Of a stretch of DNA of 64,000 nucleotides, positions 56,801-63,921 are shown piece by piece (position 1 is the first letter of the stretch; every line of letters starts with the position of its first letter). The DNA is from Streptomyces mirabilis (lineage in GTDB: Bacteria; Actinomycetota; Actinomycetes; Streptomycetales; Streptomycetaceae). Below the pieces are notes generated by a model. The model made no database searches. It was not told the DNA's origin and saw nothing but the letters and a program-made list of their open reading frames with translations. The DNA lies in the NCBI RefSeq assembly GCF_039503195.1, contig NZ_JBCJKP010000001.1:1984001-2048000 (forward strand), written 5' to 3'. A program made the position numbers and the translations under genes.

Positions 56801-57815
56801 GATGTTCGGCACCCGCGTCGAACTGCGCCTCAACGACCCGGCCGACTCATCCATCGACCGCAAGCTGTCCGAGACGCTGTCACCCGAAGTGCCGGGCCGG
56901 GTGCTGACCGACGGCAAGTTGTTCGCGCAGGTCGCACTGCCCCGCATCGACAGCCGCCCCGGCACGGGCGACCTCGCGTCCGTCCTCGAGCGGTCCGCCC
57001 GCACGATCCGCGCCGGCTGGCACGGTGACGTCGCCGCCCCGGTACGGGTGCTCCCCACACGGCTCCCCGCGGCGAAACTCCCCTCACCGGCCGTCGAACC
57101 CAGGACAATCCCCGTAGGCGTGGACCAGGACGCGCTCGCCCCCGCGCTGCTGGACCTGTTCGGAAGCGATCAGCATCTGCTGATCCTCGGCGACAACGAG
57201 TGCGGCAAGACCAACCTACTGAAACTGATAGCCCGTCAACTCATCGACCGGTACGGAGACGAGGAGCTGGTCTTCGGCGTCTTCGACCCGCGCCGCGGCC
57301 TGCGCGGTGCCGTTCCGGAACCGTACCGCGGCGGCTACGCCCACAATGCGAAGCTGGCCGCAGCGCTGGCCACCGGCATCGCCACCGAGTTGGAGAAACG
57401 CCTGCCAGAGACGGCGGACCCGGACGCGGTCGGTGCGGAGCCCGCGTTCACGGGGCCGCGCATCGTGATCCTCGTCGACGACTACGACATCCTCACCACC
57501 GCCGGCCAGCAGCCCCTGGCTCCGTTCCTGCCGTACATCTCCTCCGCCCAGGACATCGGTCTCCACTTCGTCATCGCCCGCCGCACCGCCGGATCCTCCC
57601 GCGCCCTGTACGAACCCCTGCTGACCACCCTGCGCGAGACCGGCACCACCGCACTCCTCATGACCGGCGACCGCACCGAGGGCCAGCTCTTCCCTGGCCT
57701 GTACGCCTCCGCGCAACCGCCCGGCCGCGGCACCCTCATACGCCGCGGTCGCCACCACCAACTCATACAGACCGCGCTCGCACACGAGGCGGACGAAGAG
57801 GCCGGACAGCCGTGA
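53820..57815 (+). CDS. eccC: type VII secretion FtsK/SpoIIIE ATPase EccC
   Basis: 1,331-residue fused EccCa/EccCb motor. Two membrane helices near residues 40-85 (LLPMAGVISSVVMMTVIRNS, LGAIVLVFALLGAVALFLSQ), then three P-loop ATPase domains with Walker A motifs GATGSGKSE (about residue 490), GGPQSGKTT (about 838) and GDNECGKTN (about 1,124). Walker B-type strands include LPHLFVVIDEFGELL and STDLVLLIDGFGALR. It unfolds and drives ESX substrates, recognising the Y-x-x-x-D/E signal by the last domain. GTG 53,820 overlaps the bridging ORF; its own stop overlaps the next gene as GTGA. Confidence 0.95.
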   Translation: MTQHLVHRPARSTRPLTPPQPRTIEPPPNLSEGKIGNAATALLPMAGVISSVVMMTVIRNSQFAALGAIVLVFALLGAVALFLSQRGKAQRTRRTQRERYLEYLEELRDELGTGERERRRQSQLLDPPPEALYDLVRNPARLWERRRQDPDFLRVRVGTGDVPVQELVVGQNSAGGVLTPPDPFMLNEARALQNRFTTATDFPLTVPLDRAGNVSVVGDREGVLRVARALLVQTAVTHAPDDVAVALGIPGDQLTAWEWAKWLPHVLDPGRRDGPVAARRIAPSLAQLAALCRDDLRQRASYAAEVRRGLSDRNALRMAGRLLIVSDEYGETAAELPRPDKAVDLPDMGVTVLHLLEQQVHESDQVTVRVTVEGDRITVEDLRETSTVAQGSSNAVSVAGAEGLARMLAPLRLSAESTAEGTPVSGPVDVPGLLGIDDPAALDIERLWAPPSERAFLRVPIGLTDRHEPVLLDLKESSELGMGPHGLCVGATGSGKSELLRTLVLALAATHSPEDLALVLVDYKGGATFAPFTELPHVAGVITNLENQAGLVERVHSSLAGEVKRRQQVLKDAGNIADIGHYAALRATGRPDLEPLPHLFVVIDEFGELLTAKPDFIDLFLSIGRIGRSIGVHLLLSSQRIEGGKLKGLDTYLSYRLGLRTFSADESRTVLDTTDAFHLPPLPGFGYLKVDTSTYERFKAGYVSGAHLGPALRDKQDDEPLVSPYPTYNTLGTPHEDAAKAYAATKRETGPTVMSVMVGQLATAAPPVRRIWLPPLPDAITLDTAAGPLEAGAEGLRLAHRDGAMRVPLGILDDPAKQWQQPWLLDLTVAGGHTAVIGGPQSGKTTLLRTLALSLALTHTPYDVAVYGLDLVGGGLSALAGLPHVGGISGRADHERAARTVAEVRTMLGQREELFRAYGIDSIDQLRHLRAQGKLPQLGSTDLVLLIDGFGALRDEFAALDDAVADLLKRGGGYGIHVVAGMLRWNDVRIATQSMFGTRVELRLNDPADSSIDRKLSETLSPEVPGRVLTDGKLFAQVALPRIDSRPGTGDLASVLERSARTIRAGWHGDVAAPVRVLPTRLPAAKLPSPAVEPRTIPVGVDQDALAPALLDLFGSDQHLLILGDNECGKTNLLKLIARQLIDRYGDEELVFGVFDPRRGLRGAVPEPYRGGYAHNAKLAAALATGIATELEKRLPETADPDAVGAEPAFTGPRIVILVDDYDILTTAGQQPLAPFLPYISSAQDIGLHFVIARRTAGSSRALYEPLLTTLRETGTTALLMTGDRTEGQLFPGLYASAQPPGRGTLIRRGRHHQLIQTALAHEADEEAGQP

Positions 57816-59221
57816 CCAAGGACGTCATCGCCCTCACCCCGAAGATGCCGGACCTGCGCACACTCCTCGCGGGCCTCTACGCAGGCGGCCCCGACCTCGG
57901 CGTGAACACCCTGGCCGACGGCGCCGTCATCCAGCTCTGCGCCCCCGACGGCCGCCCCCTCGTCTCCGTCGAGGCCCCCATCCTGGTCCAAGTCCCCGGG
58001 GAGACCACCCGCCTCCTCGGCACCGGTCCCGGTGTCCCGGACAGCCCGGTGTGGTGGACGGAGGCCCGCGCCTCCACCGCCGTCGCGGAAGGCGGCCGAC
58101 TGGCGGGCTCCTTCGCCGGACGCCTCGCCACCGTCCTGGGCGGCACGGTGTGGCCCCCGGAAGCGGCCTCCACCGACGTCGTCCCGCTCACCACGGACAT
58201 CTCCGCCGTCCCCGTCCCCGCCACATCGGCGCCGGCGGTGGACGTACTCACCGCCAAGGCGGCCGTGGTCATCCAGGATCGCCCCCTCGTCACCCTGACC
58301 AGCTGGCTCTCCGACGCCCTGCGCGGCGCGACCACCGACGACCGCGCCCTGCAGATCGTCACCCCACCCACCACCCGCCTGACCCTGCCCACCCGCACCG
58401 CCCTGCTCGGCCACCCCAACCGCTGGGTCATCCAAGACCCGGACCACGGCTTCTACGACGGCCTTTCCGGCGCCGTACTCCACTGGAAGGGCGGCACCTT
58501 CACCCCCGTCCTCGACGAGAACGGCACGGCCTCCGTCGCCGCAGCCTTCACGGCCAGCCCCGACACCGGCGAACGCCAGCTCATCCTCTCCCTGCGCACC
58601 CTGCACCCCGCCGACAAAGACCTCATCCTCGGCCGCGCCCTGGAAACCGCCTGGCAGCACCTCACCGGCACCCCACCCGCCGGCTGGAGCTCCGCCGAAC
58701 CTGTCAACCTCCCCTGGTCCACGAGACAGTTGACCGATCTCGCCCGTGGCCGCGCCCCCCAGCCGACCTGGCTGATCGCCGTCGGCCACCCCGACCGCCC
58801 GGTCATCGCCACCGTCCGCATCACCCGCACTCCCGCCGGCGTCGAGCAGGACGTCACCCTCACACTCGGCTACGGCAAAGACGCCGACCCGCCCCTCGAC
58901 GCGATCGAATCCCTCGCGGAGACCCTCTGCGCCGAGCACAGCCTGACCACCATGCTCACCTCGCTCCGCGCCGCCCGCAGCGACCTGACCGTCCCCCCGT
59001 GCTTCGAAGCCCCGCCCATCCCCCTCTCATTCACGCTGGGCGCAGGCGAGCTCAAGGACGTCGGCCTCGACCACGCCCTCCGCTCGCCCCTCAGCCTCGC
59101 CCCCCTCCGACTCGGCCCCGCAGCCGAACCCGCCCTCCACTACCGACTCGGAGACGGAACCGACCCCCGCGCCTGGAACACCCTCCAACAGCTCACCCAG
59201 CATCTGAGGCAGGTCTCATGA
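57812..59221 (+). CDS. DUF6177-like T7SS-associated protein
   Basis: 469-residue soluble protein resembling DUF6177, regularly encoded after eccC in Streptomyces T7SS loci. Recognisable blocks: VIALTPKMPDLRTLLAGLYA, LQIVTPPTTRLTLPTRTALL, DPDHGFYDGLSGAVLHW and ERQLILSLRTLHPADKDLIL. No membrane helix or signal. Role unknown; constant linkage suggests a chaperone or cytosolic component of secretion. GTG 57,812 overlaps the eccC stop, and its own stop overlaps the next ATG. Confidence 0.78.
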   Translation: MTKDVIALTPKMPDLRTLLAGLYAGGPDLGVNTLADGAVIQLCAPDGRPLVSVEAPILVQVPGETTRLLGTGPGVPDSPVWWTEARASTAVAEGGRLAGSFAGRLATVLGGTVWPPEAASTDVVPLTTDISAVPVPATSAPAVDVLTAKAAVVIQDRPLVTLTSWLSDALRGATTDDRALQIVTPPTTRLTLPTRTALLGHPNRWVIQDPDHGFYDGLSGAVLHWKGGTFTPVLDENGTASVAAAFTASPDTGERQLILSLRTLHPADKDLILGRALETAWQHLTGTPPAGWSSAEPVNLPWSTRQLTDLARGRAPQPTWLIAVGHPDRPVIATVRITRTPAGVEQDVTLTLGYGKDADPPLDAIESLAETLCAEHSLTTMLTSLRAARSDLTVPPCFEAPPIPLSFTLGAGELKDVGLDHALRSPLSLAPLRLGPAAEPALHYRLGDGTDPRAWNTLQQLTQHLRQVS

Positions 59222-59421
59222 ACCCGGACCCGGACGACTGGGCACGCGGCCTACACGACGCAGTCCGTGACACGATCGAGGCAATCGGCGGGGACGTCGC
59301 GGCCTTCGACCACGACCCGCTCACCGCTGAGTCCGTCCTAGACGACTTCGTCTCCCGCCTACCATGGCGGGAGTTCGAAACTGACGACTGGATCTGGCTC
59401 CACACCCAGCTCGTCGCCTAG
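59218..59421 (+). CDS. small acidic protein ending the T7SS operon
   Basis: 67 residues, very acidic (PDPDDWARGLHDAVRDTIEA, SRLPWREFETDDWIWLHTQL). ATG overlaps the upstream stop as ATGA. No family recognised; the acidic helical form would fit an ESX chaperone-like or adaptor role, but this is a guess from context. Confidence 0.7.
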   Translation: MNPDPDDWARGLHDAVRDTIEAIGGDVAAFDHDPLTAESVLDDFVSRLPWREFETDDWIWLHTQLVA

Positions 59422-59656
59422 TCGGTGAAGTACTCCCCGTCCTGCATCTCAGGTTCTCGCCCCCAAGCGGGCTTTGCCCCCGGGACGCCGACGACTGTCT
59501 TCCTCCGGACCGTCCACGGGCTCAGCCACGCCGGCACGATTCCGGCCGTACCCACCGAAGTCCGGGACCCGCGGGGTGGGACGAGGGTCGCGAGGATGAC
59601 GTACGCTGCGACCGTACGACGAGCCCACGGGGACCCGGCGTCGGCCGCGGCGACCG

Positions 59657-59923
59657 AGCGCATCGGAGGCGATTGCCCTGCTCACGCTGGATCTGCACCC
59701 GATCTTCCGCAACAATCGCGACATCGATGTCGCGCTGCGCCAGACCCTCTTCAAGGCGGCCGCCACCGGGATCGACGTCGTGCAGATCATCCCGGGCAAG
59801 GGGACAGGCCAGCTGAAGAAGCGGGTGCTGGCCGTGCTGGCGCAGAAGCACATCAAAAAGCTCTACGTCCGCGTGGAGACGGATGCGACCAACGCCGGCC
59901 GGGTCCTGGTCCACCTCCGATGA
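59657..59923 (+). pseudogene. Smr-domain protein, 5' end missing
   Basis: The frame reads LDLHPIFRNNRDIDVALRQT and DVVQIIPGKGTGQLKKRVLA, the Smr nuclease-domain signature (LDLH and PGKG-x-G-x-L), ending NAGRVLVHLR. No ATG, GTG or TTG lies in frame between the upstream stop (59,597) and LDLH, so the start is lost or a rare codon (ATT 59,672 or CTG) is used. In many Streptomyces such a protein is about 85 residues and functional. Confidence 0.6.
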
Positions 59924-60054
59924 CTCCGCCGGCGGACGCGACGGACACCGTGCGCTGGTGGAGCCGCAGGGGTCACGCGGGGCCGGAGATCGTCATGGGG
60001 GTGGCAGGCCACGGCTTCGGTCCGCCACTGGAGCGGCCAGATCCTCCGAGGTAG
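59920..60054 (+). CDS. short hypothetical protein after the Smr gene
   Basis: 44 residues (TPPADATDTVRWWSRRGHAG, then PEIVMGVAGHGFGPPLERPD). Its ATG overlaps the Smr stop as ATGA. No family recognised; may be a truncated remnant, since IS ends follow at 60,193. Confidence 0.35.
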   Translation: MTPPADATDTVRWWSRRGHAGPEIVMGVAGHGFGPPLERPDPPR

Positions 60055-60192
60055 CGGCGGGATGAGCTGAGCGCTACGACCGGCGGCGGGGCATGCCGAG
60101 CCTGCCGCTCCTTGGGGTGCCGGAACCGGTCCGGGAACCCTTGGCCGTCGAAGTCCGGGCGGACTTGCCCCCCGACTTTCCGGCCTTGCGCC

Positions 60193-60216
60193 TGCCGATA
60201 ACTCATCTGCCCGGGT
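60193..60216 (+). mobile_element. isolated left end of the rve-type IS
   Basis: TGCCGATAACTCATC and following bases match the IS left end; another left end starts 31 bases later. Remnant only. Confidence 0.55.
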
Positions 60217-60218
60217 CT

Positions 60219-60419
60219 GCGGGTGCCGATAATTCGTCCGTCCAGGTCAGGGCCCTGGCTCCCGCGCTCCGACCAAGCCGCACCGCTCCGACCCCTACCC
60301 GAACCGATCAGCGTGCCAGCACGGATCAGGTACCTGGAGGTCCGCCGACGAGACCGATTCAGCGTTTCATGAGTGCCGACGTGCCGCTTGACCAGGCCGG
60401 ATGATGTATCGGCACCCGC
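60219..60419 (+). mobile_element. 201-bp internally deleted IS derivative (MITE-like)
   Basis: Left end GCGGGTGCCGATA (60,219-60,231) and right end TATCGGCACCCGC (60,407-60,419) are perfect 13-bp inverted repeats, identical to the ends of the 1,234-bp IS at 36,851. The interior keeps about 120 bases similar to the transposase 3' end, with the rest deleted. Non-autonomous. Confidence 0.75.
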
Positions 60420-60429
60420 ACCCTTGACC

Positions 60430-60690
60430 GTGTACTCGTGGTAGTAGCCGGTCCCTCGCAGGTGGCATCGGTGTCGGTGAGCGTGAAAGGTGCCGGCCCG
60501 TTGTCAATGAAGGCAAGTACGTCCGAGCCAACGGCGATGACGACGATCGCGAGGGTGGAACCACAACCAGGGTGAGTGCAAGGGTCCGTACGCTGCTTCC
60601 GGCAGGCGCATCGTCCGCAGCTTCCGGCTGCTGCCGGTCCCGACCCGAAGGTTCGGCTCCGGACCGGCGACAGCTCCCAGACGTCATTCC
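60430..60690 (-). pseudogene. possible decayed small membrane protein
   Basis: One frame gives DDAPAGSSVRTLALTLVVV. A second frame, one base on, continues STLAIVVIAVGSDVLAFIDN and TLTDTDATCEG. Joined they would be a membrane helix followed by a short outer segment. Weak evidence; no family recognised. Confidence 0.25.
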
Positions 60691-60696
60691 TGCCCG

Positions 60697-61149
60697 TTAC
60701 CCGTTGAGCCGCAACGTCCACACAACCGTCATCTCACCCGTGATGACCCCGTCCTCGCGCTGTATGGCGATGCCCACCGGAAACTCCGGCCGCCCGCCCG
60801 CGTCGAGCTCGGCAATGACCTCGGCCGCCGGACGGCGCAGGGTCGCCGTGGCCGTCACCGGCCCCATGGCCAGCTTCTTGTAGTCGATCTCGGCCCGCAC
60901 CGCGAGCGGCACCGCACGAGAGAGCTGGTCACCGAAGGCCTTGAGGACGATGGCACCGCTGGCGGACTCAGCCAGGGTGAACATGGCGCCCGCATGGGGT
61001 CCGCCAATGTGATTGTGGAAGTCCGGCTGGTCCGGGAGCCGGAGCACGGCCCGCTCCGGGGTGACCTCGACGAACTCCAGGTTCAGGGTCCGCACCATCG
61101 GAACAGCGGCGGCCAACATTTCGCCCATCGAGGCGCTTTCAACTGTCAT
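60697..61149 (-). CDS. intact hotdog-fold thioesterase (PaaI/DUF4442-like)
   Basis: 150-residue single-hotdog protein, probably an acyl-CoA thioesterase. Key segment HNHIGGPHAGAMFTLAESAS has the HNHxG...HxGA...E pattern of the PaaI active-site helix; AEIDYKKLAMGPVTATATL is the central strand. ATG 61,147-61,149 begins TVESASMGEML. It is the full-length paralogue of the gene whose halves flank the island, and lies about 150 bases inside the right edge. It may have entered with the island or be a rescued duplicate. Confidence 0.85.
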   Translation of the reverse strand: MTVESASMGEMLAAAVPMVRTLNLEFVEVTPERAVLRLPDQPDFHNHIGGPHAGAMFTLAESASGAIVLKAFGDQLSRAVPLAVRAEIDYKKLAMGPVTATATLRRPAAEVIAELDAGGRPEFPVGIAIQREDGVITGEMTVVWTLRLNG

Positions 61150-61190
61150 GAGCGAGATGTTACCCGTGAGTAGTAAAGCTGACCAGCCCT

Positions 61191-61294
61191 TCACGCTCCG
61201 CCCCCGGCCCGAAAGGAGCCCTTCGGGTCACGCACCCGCTCCACAATCGGAATCTTCAACTCGACACGGAACGCGGGCGTGTGGGTATGGGTCG
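61191..61294 (-). pseudogene. C-terminal fragment of an unidentified gene at the island edge
   Basis: The frame THTPAFRVELKIPIVERVRD then PKGSFRAGGGA ends at a TGA (61,191). It starts at the junction with the split thioesterase and lies directly upstream of the intact paralogue on the same strand, suggesting the paralogue arrived with the tail of its own upstream neighbour. A hairpin (CCCGAA/TTCGGG, 61,208-61,227) lies inside it. Confidence 0.4.
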
Positions 61295-61297
61295 TTA

Positions 61298-61477
61298 CGC
61301 CCCGGCGTGCGGCCCGCCGACATGGTTGCGGTGGTCGCTCTGGTGGTAGTCGCTCTGGTCCGGCAGGGCCACCACGGCCTTGTCCGGCGCGGTCTCCACG
61401 AACTCGGGGTTCAGTGTCCGGGCCATCGGCACGGTGGCGGCGAGCATCTCGCCGATCGCCATCCGGTCTGCACCCAT
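61298..61477 (-). pseudogene. N-terminal half of the split hotdog thioesterase gene
   Basis: ATG 61,475-61,477 opens GADRMAIGEMLAATVPMART, LNPEFVETAPDKAVVALPDQ and HRNHVGGPHAGA, then TAA at the junction. It stops at the codon where the fragment at 24,333-24,626 begins (GA-MFTL). About 70% identical by eye to the same part of the intact paralogue, with a five-residue insertion (YHQSD) before HRNHVGG. Its upstream region resembles that of the paralogue (ATGTTAC...GAGTAG). Confidence 0.85.
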
Positions 61478-61582
61478 GGCGGCATGTTACTCACGAGTAG
61501 CCCATTCTGGCCAGATTTCGATGCGTCCCTGACAAGGAGCAGTGACCGAATCGTTTCCCTCGTGCCACTAGGGTTAACGCCC

Positions 61583-62572
61583 ATGTGGCCAGGACAGCAG
61601 CCGCCCGGGGGCGAGCAGAACCCGCAGAACAGTCCGTATCAGCAGCCGAATCCGTACCAACAGCCCGGCTATCAGCAGCCCAACCCTTATGGGCAGCAGC
61701 CGCAGTGGGGCACCCCCGCGGGCATGGGCGCGCCGCAGCCGCCGCAGGGCGGGGGCGACGGCGGCAACCGGACGAAGCTCGTGGCGATCATCGCGGCCAC
61801 GGCCGTGGTGGTGGCCGCAGGCGTGACGGGATTCCTGGTCCTCGGCGGAAACAAGGACGACAAGGCCGACGGCGGCACGAACAACACGTCCGGCCCGTCG
61901 ACGTCGGCATCGGCGGACCCGAGCGACTCGGCTTCCGCTTCGGACGACAACCCGCGCGGCACGGACACGGAGAAGCCGACCATCGCCGGCTGGAAGGTCG
62001 TGGTGAACCCCAAATGGGGCATCGCCTTCGACGTGCCCGCGGACTGGGAGGTCCAGTCCCCCGGCCTCGGGATCGGCTTCGAGTTCCCGAAGGAGGCGGA
62101 CAAGGGAATCACGATGTCGGGCACCGCCGAGTACAAGTCCAAGTGGTGCACCTCGGACGACGACAAGGACGGCCGGACCGAGGACACCCCCTTGGCCGTG
62201 GTGGGCACCAAGGGCGCCAGCGGTGCCAAGAACAGCGACGAGGTCGCGATCAACACCCCCGTCTGGTGGGTCTTCGGCGGCTACACCCAGCCCGACAAGA
62301 AGAGCCTCTCGTACGACAAGAAGGCCACGCCCTTCACGACCACCTCGGGCATCACGGGCAGCGTCGGGTGGGCCCAGTCGACCAACACACCCGACAAGGG
62401 CAAGTGTGCGAGCGACGGCAAGGCACTCACGTTCGGCTTCAAGAACTCCGCCGCCGATTTCGTGTCGTTCAACTTCTACGGGGCCAAGGGCGTGAAGGAC
62501 GAGGTCGCCAAGGCGACCATCATGAAGATCCTCGGCACGGTCCGGCTGCACGGGACCCCGACCGGCGGCTGA
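61583..62572 (+). CDS. membrane-anchored protein with Gln/Pro-rich N-terminus
   Basis: 329 residues: a cytosolic Q/P/Y-rich segment (YQQPNPYQQPGYQQPNPYGQ), one membrane helix (LVAIIAATAVVVAAGVTGFL), a Ser/Asp linker, then an extracellular domain (NPKWGIAFDVPADWEVQSPG, KGKCASDGKALTFGFKNSAA) with two cysteines likely forming a disulphide. The layout is common among Streptomyces surface proteins of unknown role. ATG 61,583. A hairpin follows the stop. Confidence 0.8.
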   Translation: MWPGQQPPGGEQNPQNSPYQQPNPYQQPGYQQPNPYGQQPQWGTPAGMGAPQPPQGGGDGGNRTKLVAIIAATAVVVAAGVTGFLVLGGNKDDKADGGTNNTSGPSTSASADPSDSASASDDNPRGTDTEKPTIAGWKVVVNPKWGIAFDVPADWEVQSPGLGIGFEFPKEADKGITMSGTAEYKSKWCTSDDDKDGRTEDTPLAVVGTKGASGAKNSDEVAINTPVWWVFGGYTQPDKKSLSYDKKATPFTTTSGITGSVGWAQSTNTPDKGKCASDGKALTFGFKNSAADFVSFNFYGAKGVKDEVAKATIMKILGTVRLHGTPTGG

Positions 62573-62585
62573 CCCCGGTGGCACA

Positions 62586-62611
62586 CCGGCCCGCCTCGAC
62601 GGGCGGGCCGG
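62586..62611 (+). terminator. GC-rich hairpin terminator
   Basis: CCGGCCCGCC (62,586-62,595) and GGCGGGCCGG (62,602-62,611) around a six-base loop, 14 bases after the membrane-protein stop. Confidence 0.65.
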
Positions 62612-62624
62612 AACGCCGGGAGCC

Positions 62625-62858
62625 TCAGCCCGTCAGGTAGTCGCGGAAGACCCAGCGGCCCGTGGTCGACTCCTCGTCGCCGTGGCACTGGCCGATGCAC
62701 ACCCAGTTGCCGGTGCCGTTGCCGCAGGCAAAGTCGGCGTGCACCTTGTTGGACGGCCGTCGGCCGTCCGGTCGGCTTGTCCCGTCATGGTCGGAGATGG
62801 GCCGGCAGTTCGTCCCCGGGACTCCCCCGTACGGGCGGCCCTCCTGGACTGGCTCGGA
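62625..62858 (-). pseudogene. C-terminal fragment of a Cys-containing, probably secreted protein
   Basis: The frame ends NKVHADFACGNGTGNWVCIG, QCHGDEESTTGRWVFRDYL and TG. Upstream in frame is PYGGVPGTNCRPISDHDG, but a TGA at the 5' edge and no start codon leave it truncated. Three cysteines in a short span suggest an extracellular protein. Family not recognised. It may be fused to unrelated DNA upstream. Confidence 0.4.
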
Positions 62859-63250
62859 TCACCTGCCTACGACGGCGATGACGAGAGCCTCGCCATCGGT
62901 GAGCGGCACTTCGACGATGGCTTTCTCAACGAGTACCCGGAGACGCGTGTCTTCCGGGAGCACCGCCCCGTCTTCTACCGTGCTGTCTCGCCCTTCCCGA
63001 CCCGCAAGGACGCGGATGCGCGTCATGCCGCCGTCGTCACGGCACTTCCCCTGATCGAGCACCCCGACCCCGCCTCCCACCGAGACGCACTGGCGGCCAC
63101 GCCCAGCACTTTTCCTGGCAAGCGCCCACCGCTACCACCGCAGCCGATGCCTGGACGCCCTGAAGAACTGGGGCCACGACGTCACTGCTCTGGAAACAGC
63201 CGACGACGTCCGCGCGCGCAAGAGACCTGTTCATCAAGCCGTGTTGATAG
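62820..63250 (+). pseudogene. frameshifted gene fragment of unknown family
   Basis: Frame 1: VRAALLDWLGSPAYDGDDES, then RHFDDGFLNEYPETRVFREH. Near 63,110 the frame changes and continues FLASAHRYHRSRCLDALKNW, GHDVTALETADDVRARKR to a stop near 63,247. Both parts look like protein. No start is evident. Confidence 0.35.
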
Positions 63251-63369
63251 ACCCGGATCCGCTGATCCCTGGGCGGCAGCGATTCACGTCAAGCCTCGCT
63301 CACAGACCTTTGGGCTCCGCGCCCCCGCAGACCATCGGTCCGCTGTATGCCCGGCAAACTCAGCCGTCG

Positions 63370-63867
63370 TCACTGGGAGGCGGCTTTGAGCTGAGCGGTG
63401 ATTTTGGCCAGAGCCTTTTCGGCGGGGTGCTGCTTGATGAGCCCCTCACGACCTGCGGCGCGGAGCTCCACCACCGCTACGCCTTCGGGACCTGCGGCCA
63501 CGACAGCGGTCACAACGGTGGGGTTCAGGCCCCCGATCCCTACACCGACCATCGCTCGTACGGCGATGTCCCCGTTGTCTCGGGCTTCCACGCCCAGCGG
63601 ATTCCCTATGTCGGCCAGAGTCGTGTGAACCAGCTGGAAGACTGCCGTCACCGTTCCGGACAACTCGACAAGAGTGGTGCTGACGTCCTTCTTCGTCCAT
63701 CTGAAGCCTCGAGCGGCTCCACGAGCACCGCCCCGTGCCCCTGCTCTGCCCAAACCGTGCGTTCCGGTGGCCGCCCCTCCGGCGGCAGCTCCTATCGAGC
63801 CGCCCTTCGCACCGAGTTGCATCAGTGCGGCGAGCAGGAGCTCGTTCTCGCTGGCCTCATCGAACAT
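63370..63867 (-). CDS. hypothetical protein
   Basis: 165 residues from ATG 63,865-63,867, which follows GAGGAGG. N-terminal acidic helix (FDEASENELLLAALMQLGAK), a Gly/Ala/Arg-rich stretch, then a beta-rich domain (TLVELSGTVTAVFQLVHTTL, VRAMVGVGIGGLNPTVVTAV). No family recognised. It may be in an operon with the truncated gene upstream at the window edge. Confidence 0.65.
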   Translation of the reverse strand: MFDEASENELLLAALMQLGAKGGSIGAAAGGAATGTHGLGRAGARGGARGAARGFRWTKKDVSTTLVELSGTVTAVFQLVHTTLADIGNPLGVEARDNGDIAVRAMVGVGIGGLNPTVVTAVVAAGPEGVAVVELRAAGREGLIKQHPAEKALAKITAQLKAASQ

Positions 63868-63921
63868 GCCCGCCTCCTCAGCACCACCAAGACATGGCTC
63901 TACAACCAAAGTCACCCAGTC

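Larger units (their letters stand above)
24621..61297. mobile_element. candidate 36.7-kb genomic island inserted in a thioesterase gene
   Basis: Bounded on the left by the C-terminal half, and on the right by the N-terminal half, of one thioesterase gene, both on the minus strand. The last common bases at each edge resemble each other (CCGGAGCG left, CCGGGGCG right), which could be a short target repeat. Inside are IS copies, conjugative-element relics, immunity genes, a catabolic module and a type VII secretion locus. No integrase gene is visible, so the mechanism is unknown; IS-mediated or recombinational assembly is as likely as site-specific integration. Confidence 0.6.
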
